From NCBI RefSeq assembly GCF_000682675.1, contig NZ_AWFA01000009.1, forward strand, positions 1-64,000: a DNA stretch of 64,000 nt. The letters run 5' to 3'. The DNA is from Hyphomonas pacifica (GTDB lineage: Bacteria > Pseudomonadota > Alphaproteobacteria > Caulobacterales > Hyphomonadaceae). Both the position numbers and the translations under genes were made by a program. Shown piece by piece: positions 40,362 to 49,157 of the stretch; the stretch's first letter is position 1, and each line of letters opens with the position of its first letter. The notes beneath the pieces were generated by a model. It saw only the letters and a list, made by a program, of their open reading frames with translations, searched no databases and had not been told where the DNA came from.

Positions 40362-41255
40362 ATGAATTGGGATGATCTTCGCCTTTTGCTGGATGTCAGC
40401 CGTCACCCGCGCCTGGCTGATGTCGCCACGCGCACAGGCCTCGACGCGACAACGATCAGCCGTAGACTGAAACGGCTGGAAACGGATCTTGGCCTCGAAC
40501 TGTTCGAACGCACGCCAAAGGGACATGTGCTGACACCAGCCGGGCTCGCTGTTGCAAACAAGGCTGAAGGCCTGGAGCATAGCGCTTCAGAGATTGTCGC
40601 CATGTCCGATCATGAAGGGCCGCTGGCTGCAGGCCGGGTCAGGCTGGGTGTGACGGAAGGGCTGGGCAGTCTGCTGATCGCGCCCGCCATGGCAGACTTC
40701 GCGGCACAGCATCCGCATATTGGCCTCGACATCATCGCCGTCTCAGGCTTTGTCAGCGTGCCGAAGCGCGAAGCGGACATGTCCATCATGCTAACCCGTC
40801 CAAAGGCGGGCCGCGTCAAGGTTCGCAAGATGTCGGATTATATCCTGCAGCTATACGCTCATCCGGATTACCTCGCGCGCAGCCGACCTGTTGAACGGGT
40901 GAGCGATCTCACCGAGCATGACCTGATCGGCTATGTGGACGATTTGATATATTCGGCCCAGCTGCGCTATCATGAAGACATTGCGCCCGGCCTGACGCCA
41001 CGCTTCTGCAGCCCTTCCATCGTCGCCCAATGGCAGATGGCACGCGAAGGCGCAGGCATTGCCGTGCTGCCGCATTTCATCGCGGTACGTGACCCGCACC
41101 TCGTTCGTGTACTGCCGGAAGCCGTGCGTATCGAACGCGCCTTCTGGCTGGCTGTGCACGAAGATGTTCACGGCACCGCGCGCGTGCGCGCCGTGAACAC
41201 TTTTCTGGATGGTCTGTTCGCCTCATCCGCTGAGCGTCTGATCGGAACGGCCTGA
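40362..41255 (+). CDS. LysR-family transcriptional regulator
   Basis: A 297-residue LysR regulator. The winged helix is at about 1-65 (LADVATRTGLDATTISRRLKRLETDLGLELFERT), followed by the linker helix and a periplasmic-binding-protein-like effector domain. It is divergent from mmsA and probably controls the valine degradation genes, perhaps in response to an intermediate such as 3-hydroxyisobutyrate; this is inferred from position. The ribosome-binding site is weak. It converges with the alpha-glucuronidase gene. Confidence 0.9.
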   Translation: MNWDDLRLLLDVSRHPRLADVATRTGLDATTISRRLKRLETDLGLELFERTPKGHVLTPAGLAVANKAEGLEHSASEIVAMSDHEGPLAAGRVRLGVTEGLGSLLIAPAMADFAAQHPHIGLDIIAVSGFVSVPKREADMSIMLTRPKAGRVKVRKMSDYILQLYAHPDYLARSRPVERVSDLTEHDLIGYVDDLIYSAQLRYHEDIAPGLTPRFCSPSIVAQWQMAREGAGIAVLPHFIAVRDPHLVRVLPEAVRIERAFWLAVHEDVHGTARVRAVNTFLDGLFASSAERLIGTA

Positions 41256-41265
41256 CAGGCTGGCG

Positions 41266-43425
41266 CTACTCGCCTTGCCCCGGCGCATTCGGGAAAGAGA
41301 GGCTCTTGTAATAGTCCAGATCATGCGGCGGTGGGGCTTCACCCGCCGGCAAGGGCAACTGGTTGATGCTCTGCCAGTAAGCGATGGAAGCATCGCGCCA
41401 CCATTGCGCCTCTTCATGCTGGATATTCAGATAGTCCGTCACCTGATTGAAACGTTCGGAATCAATCTCTCCCTTCAGGCTTGCCCATTCGGACTGCATC
41501 TCTGCAACGGTCGTGATACCACGCGCATAATGCGCCACAAGGGACTGCCACAGCGTGCTTCCATCCTGCATCTCATAATCCCATGGCACATGATGGAACC
41601 AAAGCAGCAGACTATCCGGCACCGTCTCAAGGCTCGCCCATTCTTGCGCGACCGGTCCGGCATATTGGTCTACAGCGTCAGAGCCCGTCTCGGTACGGTC
41701 AAAGCCGATACCGCCCCTGGTGGCCTTGTGATAATAATAGGGTGTCCAGTCCGCACGGCCAAGATCGTCCACCCACGGCGCGGGCCCGTAATGATGACCC
41801 GTGCCCATCAGATGAGTCAGGCCCAGCGGGGTCATATAATCGACAACCGCCTCACGGGATTTCATCATCATGTCCGTGATCTCATCCACAACTTCCGGCT
41901 TGCGGCTGAAGGTCTGCTTTACCCATTCGCGGGCAATATCTTCTGCCGATGCGTCAGGGTTCCAGGCGAGACGGCCAAATGCATACCAGTTGGCCTGATC
42001 AAAGATGGAACCTGCCCAGTTGCGATCCGTGCCGATATTTGAAACGCCCGCCATGCCCGTATAGGCGTAATCATACGTCTCGCCATCGACCACAGAGGCG
42101 ACCGTCGTGCCATCACCTTTGGTCTTTGTGTCAGCGGCGAGCACCTCCTCCCACAGCGTACCGAGATAGGCGAGGTGCGTGGAGAAGCCGAGATATTCCT
42201 TGGTGATTTGCAGCTCGATCATAAGCGGCGTTTCCGGCATGGCGCCGAACAGCGGATGGAAAGGCTCGCGCGGTTGGAAATCCAGCGGACCATTCTTTAC
42301 CTGAACCAGAACATTCTCCGCAAACTGACCGTCCAGCGGCACGAATTCGGTATAGGCCTGCCTCACCCTGTCCTCCGGCTCTTCCGCGGAGTAGACAAAA
42401 GCACGCCACATCACGACACCCCCATGCGGGGCAACCGCTTTAGCCAGCATATTGGCACCTTCGGCATGGCTGCGGCCATAATCCTGCGGACCGGGCTGGC
42501 CTTCAGAATTTGCCTTGACGAGAAAGCCTCCAAAATCAGGCACATAGTCATAGATCTCGTCCGTCTTGGCCTGCCACCAAGTCTGCACAGCTGGATCGAG
42601 CGGGTCCGCCGTGGCCAGCCCGTCCAGCTCAATTGGCGCAGAAAAGCGCGCAGTCAGATATACTTTGATGCCATAGGGCCGCAGCACATCAGCAATCGCG
42701 GCAACTTTTTCAAGATAGTGCGGAGTCAGCACCGTGGCATCAGAGTTCACATTGGTTAGCGAGGTGCCATTGATGCCAATCGAGGCGTTGGCACGCGCAT
42801 AGTCCGTATAGCGCGGATCGACATAACCTGGCAGGCGGTGCCAGTCCCAGATCGACTGGCCGGAATAGCCGCGCTCCACATGACGGTCGAGATTGTCCCA
42901 GTGGTTCAGCAGGCGCAGCTGTGTCTTCGGCCGGGAAATGACATCCAGATCCGCGATGGCTTCACCGGATGACATCCGGCGCAGATAGTCGAACACGCCA
43001 TACAGCACGCCAATATCAGACTGCGCCGCGATCAGGGTAACAGGCTTTCCATTGATGAGCGTGGACTGAAGGACATAGCCTTCCGTCCCGACCTCATCAG
43101 CATTCGGCAACGTGCCGTTCGGCAGTGTCGCACCGCAAGCCTCACTGGTCAGCACCAGCGCATGACGGCTGATCCTGTCGCCCTGTTTCAGCGGCGTACC
43201 AAGTATGGACGCACTGGCGCGTAAGATTTCGGAAAGCGCTGCGTCCAGAGTGGGCGACAGATCAGAACAGGCCGCAACAACGCTCCGGGGGGCACTCTTG
43301 GGGACCTGCTCCAGTTTTTCATAACGGAGCCAAAGTTCGTATCCGTCTTCCGCGACAGCTTGCTGGAAAAGACTGGAGGCGAGCAGGCAGAATGCTGCTG
43401 CGATGTGTGTGATAAAATTTTTCAA
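41266..43425 (-). CDS. aguA: Secreted GH67 alpha-glucuronidase
   Basis: A 719-residue glycoside hydrolase family 67 protein with a signal peptide (about 1-25, ending AVAED). Family regions include WDWHRLPGYVDPRYTDYARA, GTSLTNVNSD, and FLVKANSEGQPGPQDYGR with the probable general-acid Glu; the catalytic Asp and Glu pair should lie in LVQVKNGPLDFQPREPF and MIELQITKEYLG. It removes 4-O-methylglucuronic acid from xylo-oligosaccharides, here in the periplasm. The start is a TTG with a poor ribosome-binding site and no in-frame ATG nearby. No other xylan gene is in the window. Confidence 0.9.
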   Translation of the reverse strand: MKNFITHIAAAFCLLASSLFQQAVAEDGYELWLRYEKLEQVPKSAPRSVVAACSDLSPTLDAALSEILRASASILGTPLKQGDRISRHALVLTSEACGATLPNGTLPNADEVGTEGYVLQSTLINGKPVTLIAAQSDIGVLYGVFDYLRRMSSGEAIADLDVISRPKTQLRLLNHWDNLDRHVERGYSGQSIWDWHRLPGYVDPRYTDYARANASIGINGTSLTNVNSDATVLTPHYLEKVAAIADVLRPYGIKVYLTARFSAPIELDGLATADPLDPAVQTWWQAKTDEIYDYVPDFGGFLVKANSEGQPGPQDYGRSHAEGANMLAKAVAPHGGVVMWRAFVYSAEEPEDRVRQAYTEFVPLDGQFAENVLVQVKNGPLDFQPREPFHPLFGAMPETPLMIELQITKEYLGFSTHLAYLGTLWEEVLAADTKTKGDGTTVASVVDGETYDYAYTGMAGVSNIGTDRNWAGSIFDQANWYAFGRLAWNPDASAEDIAREWVKQTFSRKPEVVDEITDMMMKSREAVVDYMTPLGLTHLMGTGHHYGPAPWVDDLGRADWTPYYYHKATRGGIGFDRTETGSDAVDQYAGPVAQEWASLETVPDSLLLWFHHVPWDYEMQDGSTLWQSLVAHYARGITTVAEMQSEWASLKGEIDSERFNQVTDYLNIQHEEAQWWRDASIAYWQSINQLPLPAGEAPPPHDLDYYKSLSFPNAPGQGE

Positions 43426-43522
43426 CCCGATGACCTGATAGCTAAGAGGGGGGAGAATTCTGTGTCCTCCACCCCAAATGTTTGCGTTATCATTATGTAA
43501 CGCCTTAGCTATCGCCTGTCAC

Positions 43523-43546
43523 GGCCTCCGCTCGAAAGCGGAGGCC
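43523..43546 (-). terminator. Strong hairpin after putP
   Basis: A perfect 10-base-pair stem (GGCCTCCGCT with AGCGGAGGCC) and a CGAA tetraloop begin 4 bases after the putP stop. No T run follows on the minus strand, so it may protect the mRNA end or act with Rho. Confidence 0.65.
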
Positions 43547-43550
43547 CACT

Positions 43551-45113
43551 CTACTGGTTTTCGGCCATATGGGTCGACATGTCGTCAAAGCGGTCTGCAA
43601 CATGCGGCTTCACGTTCCGGCCAAATTTGCTGACCAGGTAAGCAGCCAGACCAGACAGGATAAAGCCCGGGATCATCGCATAGACGATGGATTCCAGCGG
43701 CTGCGCACCCTCTTCACCCGGAACCAGCGGCACATATAGCCAGACCAGCACGGTCACCGCGCCCACAATCATGCCTGCGAGTGCACCGTCCCGCGTCAGG
43801 TGACGCCAGAACAGGCTGAGCAGGATGATCGGACCGAAGGCAGAGCCGAAGCCTGCCCAGGCATTGGACACCAGGTCCAGAATGTTGCTGTTCGGATTGA
43901 AGGCAAGCGCGATCGCCACGAGGCTAACCACAACGGTCGCAATCCGGCCAATCATGACGAGTTCGGTTTGTGAGGCTTCACGGCGGAAGAAGGTCTTGTA
44001 GACGTCTTCTGTGATCGAGCTGGAAGAGACAAGCAGCTGAGACGAAATCGTACTCATGATCGCCGCCAAGATCGCCGCCAGCAGGAAGCCGGAAACCAGC
44101 GGGTGGAAGACAATCTGCGACAGCAGAATGAAGATCGCTTCGGAATCCGTCAGGTCTGCGCCAAGATCATGCTGGTTTACATAGGCAACGCCGACTGCGC
44201 CAACGAACACGGCACCGATAACCGTTACGAGCATCCAGCTCATCCCGATAATACGGGCGGTTTTGATATCCTTGAGGGAGCGGATCGCCATGAAGCGCAC
44301 AATGATGTGCGGCTGGCCAAAATAGCCAAGCCCCCAGGCCAGCAGGGAGATCAGCCCCAGGAAGGTCATGCCCTCTGGCCACATTTCGAAGAAGTGATCG
44401 CGGGTTGGTCCCACCGCGCCACTGACAGAGTCAATATAGGGCGGAGATTGCAGGATCGCCTCTTCCATGCCGCTCCAGCCGCCGACCACGAAGAATGCAA
44501 TCACCGGCACGACGATAAGCGCGAGGAACATGATGCAGCCCTGGACAAAGTCCGTCAGGCTGACAGCCAGGAAGCCGCCAACTACGGTATAGGCAAGCAC
44601 AACGCCGGCCGTCACGAATAGGCCGAGTTGGTAGTTGAGCCCGAAGGCCGATTCAAACAGCTTGCCGCCCGCCACGATGCCGGAGGACGTATAGACCGTG
44701 AAGAATATGATGATGACCAGCGCAGAGATGGTGCGCAGAGCATGCGAGGAGTCGTGGAAGCGTTTCTCGAAAAAGTCCGGAATGGTAATCGAGTCATCGG
44801 CGAGTTCAGTATAGACCCTGAGGCGCGGCGCCACGAACCGATAGTTCAGATAGGCACCAATAGTGAGGCCAACCGCGATCCATGCTGCTGAGAAGCCGCT
44901 GACATAAACGGCCCCAGGAAGCCCCATTAGCATCCAGCCACTCATGTCAGAGGCGCCCGCAGACAATGCCCCTACAGCCGGGTGCAGGTTGCGCCCGCCC
45001 AGCATGTATTCAGACACATCGCTTGTAGACTCTTTGTACGCATAGAGCCCGATAAGCATCATCAGGACAAAATACGCGCCAAGGGAAATCATTTCCGGAA
45101 GGCTGATCGTCAT
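43551..45113 (-). CDS. putP: Sodium/proline symporter
   Basis: A 520-residue sodium:solute symporter of the SSS family. Family features include YMLGGRNLHPAVGALSAGASDMSGWMLMGLPG in helix 2 (about 38-70), and GYFGQPHIIVRFMAI near the middle, which is typical of PutP. About 13 helices are predicted. It imports proline with sodium. The ATG at 45113 has AGGA ahead of it; the open frame further up overlaps a terminator. It follows proA on the same strand, separated by that terminator, so it should have its own promoter. Confidence 0.93.
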   Translation of the reverse strand: MTISLPEMISLGAYFVLMMLIGLYAYKESTSDVSEYMLGGRNLHPAVGALSAGASDMSGWMLMGLPGAVYVSGFSAAWIAVGLTIGAYLNYRFVAPRLRVYTELADDSITIPDFFEKRFHDSSHALRTISALVIIIFFTVYTSSGIVAGGKLFESAFGLNYQLGLFVTAGVVLAYTVVGGFLAVSLTDFVQGCIMFLALIVVPVIAFFVVGGWSGMEEAILQSPPYIDSVSGAVGPTRDHFFEMWPEGMTFLGLISLLAWGLGYFGQPHIIVRFMAIRSLKDIKTARIIGMSWMLVTVIGAVFVGAVGVAYVNQHDLGADLTDSEAIFILLSQIVFHPLVSGFLLAAILAAIMSTISSQLLVSSSSITEDVYKTFFRREASQTELVMIGRIATVVVSLVAIALAFNPNSNILDLVSNAWAGFGSAFGPIILLSLFWRHLTRDGALAGMIVGAVTVLVWLYVPLVPGEEGAQPLESIVYAMIPGFILSGLAAYLVSKFGRNVKPHVADRFDDMSTHMAENQ

Positions 45114-45145
45114 GTTGTTCTCGCTATCCTCGTAAATTTCAAGAA

Positions 45146-45169
45146 AGGCGCCGCTGCTACACGGCGCCT
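45146..45169 (-). terminator. Rho-independent terminator after proA
   Basis: On the minus strand, AGGCGCCG and CGGCGCCT pair perfectly around an 8-base loop, followed by TTTCTTGAAATTT. It starts 14 bases after the proA stop and separates proCA from putP. Confidence 0.75.
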
Positions 45170-45182
45170 GTACCAAATGTCT

Positions 45183-46445
45183 CTACGGTCGCGTTTGCCC
45201 CGCCCCGTGTACCAGATATTTAAAACTCGTCAGCTGCTCCAAGCCAACAGGGCCTCGAGCATGCATTTTGCCCGTGGCAATGCCAATTTCTGCACCCATT
45301 CCGAATTCTCCGCCATCAGAAAACTGTGTGGAGGCATTGTGCATGACCACGGCGCTGTCGATGCTGGTCATGAAACGGCGCGCAGCATCCTTGTCTTCGG
45401 TCAGGATCGCATCGGTGTGGCCGGAGGAATTCTTGCTGACAAAGCCGATCGCCTCGTCCAGACCGTCCACCAGTTTCACGGATGCGATGGCGTCGAGATA
45501 CTCTGTTGACCAATCCTCATCAGAGGCTTCGGCGAGGCGTGGTTCAATTTCGCGGGCCTCAGCATCTCCGCGCAGCTCGCATCCTTCCATAACGTCGACC
45601 AGTCTTGGCAGCACGTCCTTCGCAATGGCACGGTCAACCACGATGCTCTCAGTTGCGCCGCAAACACCGGTCCGGCGCAGCTTCGCATTCCGCACCACGT
45701 CAAGTGCCTTGTCGATATCGGCCTCGGCATGAATGTAGGAATGGCAATTGCCATCCAGGTGCAGCAGGGTTGGCACCTTGGCCTCATCGCGCACCAGTTC
45801 GACCAGGCCACGCCCGCCGCGCGGGATGACCAGGTCGACATAATCAACGGCATGGAGCAGCGCTTTCACGGCACCGCGGTCTGTTGTCTCTACCGTCTGC
45901 ACGGCTTTTCCCGGCAGACCAGCCGACTTGAGGCCTTTTTGCATGCACTTGACGATGACGCGCGTGGAATTGCCACTCTCCGATCCGCCGCGTAGAATCA
46001 CGGCGTTGCCGGACTTAAGACAAAGCGCACTGGCGTCCGCACCGACATTCGGGCGGGACTCGTAAATCATGCCGATCACGCCAATCGGCACAGCTACACG
46101 CTCAATCTTCAAGCCATTCGGTCGGTCTGTGGTGGAGAGGAGCCGACCGACGGGGTCAGGCAGCTCCGCAATTTGCTCAATTGCGGAGGCAATGCCCTCG
46201 ACACGTTCATCTGTCAGCTTGAGGCGGTCAATGAATGAGTCCGGCCGGGAATCTCCGACACTGGCAACATCTTCGGCATTCGCCTTCAGCAGCTCAGGCT
46301 TGGCCTCTCTCAAGGCTGTAGCCGCAGCTCGCAAGGCCTCATTCTTTTGATCTGTCGTGGCCGTCATAAGGGCCTTTGCAGCAGATTGTGCATCCGAGCC
46401 AAGCCCGGCGATATAGGCGGTTAAACGGGAGTCCAATGTGGTCAC
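45183..46445 (-). CDS. proA: Gamma-glutamyl phosphate reductase
   Basis: A 420-residue ProA. The catalytic Cys is in [15 protein letters not shown] (about 255-269), with [27 protein letters not shown] and [12 protein letters not shown] as family marks. It reduces gamma-glutamyl phosphate to glutamate-5-semialdehyde with NADPH, the second step of proline synthesis. The start is GTG 46445 with AAGGA ahead. It follows proC by 30 bases in the same unit and ends at a good terminator. Confidence 0.96.
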   Translation of the reverse strand: MTTLDSRLTAYIAGLGSDAQSAAKALMTATTDQKNEALRAAATALREAKPELLKANAEDVASVGDSRPDSFIDRLKLTDERVEGIASAIEQIAELPDPVGRLLSTTDRPNGLKIERVAVPIGVIGMIYESRPNVGADASALCLKSGNAVILRGGSESGNSTRVIVKCMQKGLKSAGLPGKAVQTVETTDRGAVKALLHAVDYVDLVIPRGGRGLVELVRDEAKVPTLLHLDGNCHSYIHAEADIDKALDVVRNAKLRRTGVCGATESIVVDRAIAKDVLPRLVDVMEGCELRGDAEAREIEPRLAEASDEDWSTEYLDAIASVKLVDGLDEAIGFVSKNSSGHTDAILTEDKDAARRFMTSIDSAVVMHNASTQFSDGGEFGMGAEIGIATGKMHARGPVGLEQLTSFKYLVHGAGQTRP

Positions 46446-46475
46446 GTTTTGTCCTTTACTTGATTGTAGGGGCCC

Positions 46476-47255
46476 TCAGCGCAGCTCCACAGCGCGCTTG
46501 TAAGCAGCCTCCGTTGTTGCTTTCAGAAGCTTGGTCAGGGATCCGTCACCATTCAGCGCTTTCAGGCCGGCTTCAGTCGTGCCGTTCTTGCTGGTCACGG
46601 AATTGCGCAGATTTTCCGGATCGTCACCGGTTTCCAGAACCATCTGGATAGAGCCATTCAAGGTGCCCATGACGAGATCACGCGCCTGCTCAGCCGAGAA
46701 ACCAAGCTCCTGCGCGGCTTCGATGTAGGCGCGCGCGATTTCGAATACATAACCTGGGCCACTTCCAGCGACTGCTGTAACGCGGTCAAGCATGTCTTCC
46801 TCGCCGACCCAAACGGCTGTGCCAGCAGCTTCCATCAGCTCCTGGACAGCAGATTTGTGGGCATCGCCAGCATCTTCACTGGCATATAGGCCCGCAACAC
46901 CTGCACCAATTGCAGAAGGAAGGTTCGGCATAATGCGGACGACAGGAAATCCCGGCAGCGCTTTTTTCAGACGCTGAACCGAGCATCCTGCAGCGATGGA
47001 AGCGATCGCTCCATCCGAGGCAAGTACATTCTTATAGGCAGGCAGGATTTCGTCGATCATTTGCGGCTTTATCGCCACGATCAGCAGATCAAACTGCTCA
47101 TCTCCAATATCTTCGACCTTCTTCAGGAGGCGCGCTCCCTCAGGCTGTTGATCCAAAAACGGATCCACAATGGTGAACTCAGCCTCTACAGCCTTTACCC
47201 ATTGCGTCAGAAGGGCACCGCCCATTTTTCCACAACCCAGAAGAAGTATCTTCAT
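46476..47255 (-). CDS. proC: Pyrroline-5-carboxylate reductase
   Basis: A 259-residue ProC with Rossmann GCGKMG (about 7-12), PNLPSAIGAGVAGLYA near 116-131, and the C-terminal signature GSGPGYVFEIARAYIEAAQELG (about 164-185). It reduces pyrroline-5-carboxylate to proline with NADPH. AAAGG precedes the ATG at 47255. First in the proC-proA unit and divergent from proB over about 200 bases. Confidence 0.95.
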   Translation of the reverse strand: MKILLLGCGKMGGALLTQWVKAVEAEFTIVDPFLDQQPEGARLLKKVEDIGDEQFDLLIVAIKPQMIDEILPAYKNVLASDGAIASIAAGCSVQRLKKALPGFPVVRIMPNLPSAIGAGVAGLYASEDAGDAHKSAVQELMEAAGTAVWVGEEDMLDRVTAVAGSGPGYVFEIARAYIEAAQELGFSAEQARDLVMGTLNGSIQMVLETGDDPENLRNSVTSKNGTTEAGLKALNGDGSLTKLLKATTEAAYKRAVELR

Positions 47256-47297
47256 GCTCAGCCTTTCCATGTTTGCCTGACTCGCCACATAATAATA

Positions 47298-47410
47298 TTT
47301 GTTTAGAATTCAAATTATATACTGCAGGCACAGGGGTGGACGCTTCGAAAAAATCTACCATATACCCTGTTGATACGGGGCAACTGTGTATATGAGCAAC
47401 ACCCGCGGGT
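47298..47410. promoter_or_regulatory. Palindromes in the proC-proB divergent region
   Basis: The 197-base gap between proC and proB is AT-rich on the proC side. It holds TTTG-N9-CAAA (47298-47314) around GAATTC and the perfect palindrome ACCCGCGGGT (47401-47410), 43 bases before the proB ATG. Both promoters must lie here. The palindromes could be sites for a shared regulator, but nothing identifies it. Confidence 0.3.
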
Positions 47411-47452
47411 ATTTTGTAAGCTAATCATTTGCATCCCGCGGAAAATCTACCT

Positions 47453-48649
47453 ATGTCCGCCCCTAAGCTACTACGGGAGCATATTTTGCCTGCTAAAAAA
47501 CGCCTTGTCGTGAAAATCGGATCCAGCCTTCTCGCCAATCCTGACCTTCTCACGCCGCGCTGGGCATTCATACAACGACTTCTTGAAGACATCACGAAAC
47601 TTCGTAATGACGGATATGAAGTTGTCCTCTGCTCATCAGGTGCTGTGGCCCTTGGCCTGAACATGCTGGGCGAAAAACCGGAAACCGCCGGCCTTCGGGA
47701 TAAACAGGCTGCTGCGGCCTGCGGCATGCCGCTTCTTCTGAACGCCTACAAGCAAGTGGCACATGAATTCGGTTTTGATATTGCTCAGGTTCTGGTAACC
47801 CTACAGGACATGGAAGAGCGCAAGCGCTTCCTGAACACAAAGAACACTGTTCACCGACTTCTCCAGGGCGATATCCTGCCCATCGTGAACGAGAACGACT
47901 CCATCACGACCGAAGAAATCCGCGTCGGTGATAATGACCGTCTCGCCGCGAAAGTTGCCCAGATGATCCAGGCGGACCATCTCGTGATCCTGACCTGCAT
48001 TGACGGCCTGTATGACCGCAATCCCGAAGAGGAAGGTGCGCAGCTGGTCGAGGAGGTTTCCGATGTCAGCGAATATATTGCTGTAACAGATGGCACGAGC
48101 AGCCTCGGCAGTGGCGGCATGCTGACCAAGATGCAAGCCGCAAACATGGCCCAGAATGCTGGTTGCACCACGCTGATCGCCAATGGCGAGCATGAAGCGC
48201 CGGTATCATCGGTTCTTTACGGGGAACGTAAGCACACCAAGTGCATTGCACATACCAAGCCCGCCTCTGCATGGGCCGCATGGCTGACAGACCGCCTGCA
48301 AGTTGCCGGCAGCCTGGTGATCCGCGACGATGTCGCCAAGAAGATCGCCAAGGACATCGACCATATCCGTCACGAAGACATCAAGTCCATTCAGGGCCCA
48401 TATGTGAAGGGTGACGTGATCCACATTTATGATGAGCATGGTGAAGAAATTGCCCGCGGCATGACCAATTTCTCCTCAGAGGAAACCATGGTGCTGGCAC
48501 GTCATCCGGAAATCCCTCCCAAGGATCTTCTAGGATACCAGACCGGCGGCACCGTCATCAGCCGTGAAAACCTGATCATTCTGGAAGACCGCCACCTTCT
48601 ATGGGACAGCCCCAAGGAAGATACATTCGTGGAAGTTTCCGACAGCTGA
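47453..48649 (+). CDS. proB: Glutamate 5-kinase with PUA domain
   Basis: A 398-residue ProB. The amino-acid kinase domain (about 15-265) has VVKIGSSLLAN, LCSSGAVALG, NENDSITTEEIRVGDNDRLAA and LGSGGMLTKMQAA. The C-terminal ~120 residues form a PUA domain (SLVIRDDVAKKI onward). It phosphorylates glutamate to start proline synthesis and is normally feedback-inhibited by proline. The ATG at 47453 is preferred to the TTG at 47429. Its stop abuts the convergent MarR gene stop with no gap. proB is on the opposite strand from proA, unlike the usual proBA operon. Confidence 0.95.
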   Translation: MSAPKLLREHILPAKKRLVVKIGSSLLANPDLLTPRWAFIQRLLEDITKLRNDGYEVVLCSSGAVALGLNMLGEKPETAGLRDKQAAAACGMPLLLNAYKQVAHEFGFDIAQVLVTLQDMEERKRFLNTKNTVHRLLQGDILPIVNENDSITTEEIRVGDNDRLAAKVAQMIQADHLVILTCIDGLYDRNPEEEGAQLVEEVSDVSEYIAVTDGTSSLGSGGMLTKMQAANMAQNAGCTTLIANGEHEAPVSSVLYGERKHTKCIAHTKPASAWAAWLTDRLQVAGSLVIRDDVAKKIAKDIDHIRHEDIKSIQGPYVKGDVIHIYDEHGEEIARGMTNFSSEETMVLARHPEIPPKDLLGYQTGGTVISRENLIILEDRHLLWDSPKEDTFVEVSDS

Positions 48650-49126
48650 TCAATCCGGCTGGGATAGATCTCCCACCTCAAGGATAGGTGCCACATCCAG
48701 GCTCTCCGCGTTCATCATTGCAGCAAGTCTCTGCACAGATGAAACGAGGAGAGTCTTTTCCCACATTTCCAATGCCTCAAACCGCTTCAGGAACCCCTCT
48801 TGGAGCGGCTCTGGTGCGTCTGCCAGGTTTTTCCGGCCACGTTCTGTAATCACCACATCAATCACGCGGCGGTCATCCTGATTGCGCTTGCGTTCAACCA
48901 GGCCAGCCGCCTCCAACCGGTCGACAATCGACGTGACCGTTGCCTGCGAAAGATGGATCTGCCGCGCAATCTCGGACGGCTTGTCCCAGCCGGACCGCGC
49001 CAAAGTCTGCAGCACCAGCAATTGCGGCGCAGTAAGCCCGGATGTTTTGGCAAGGCGTTTGGAGTTCAGGTCGATGGCCCGCGTTATCTGGCGCAGGGCA
49101 ATAAGAAGATCATGATGGTCAGACAT
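48650..49126 (-). CDS. MarR-family transcriptional regulator
   Basis: A 158-residue MarR regulator. The winged helix spans about 35-100 (LTAPQLLVLQTLARSG, PSEIARQIHLSQATVTSIVDRLEAAGLVERKRNQDDRRV). The start at 49126 matches the normal family length. It lies 31 bases after the E1 gene on the same strand, so the two may be co-transcribed. The ligand is unknown. It could control the E1 gene. Confidence 0.9.
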   Translation of the reverse strand: MSDHHDLLIALRQITRAIDLNSKRLAKTSGLTAPQLLVLQTLARSGWDKPSEIARQIHLSQATVTSIVDRLEAAGLVERKRNQDDRRVIDVVITERGRKNLADAPEPLQEGFLKRFEALEMWEKTLLVSSVQRLAAMMNAESLDVAPILEVGDLSQPD

Positions 49127-49157
49127 GCATGCTAATAAGAAGACAAATCCAGAATCG

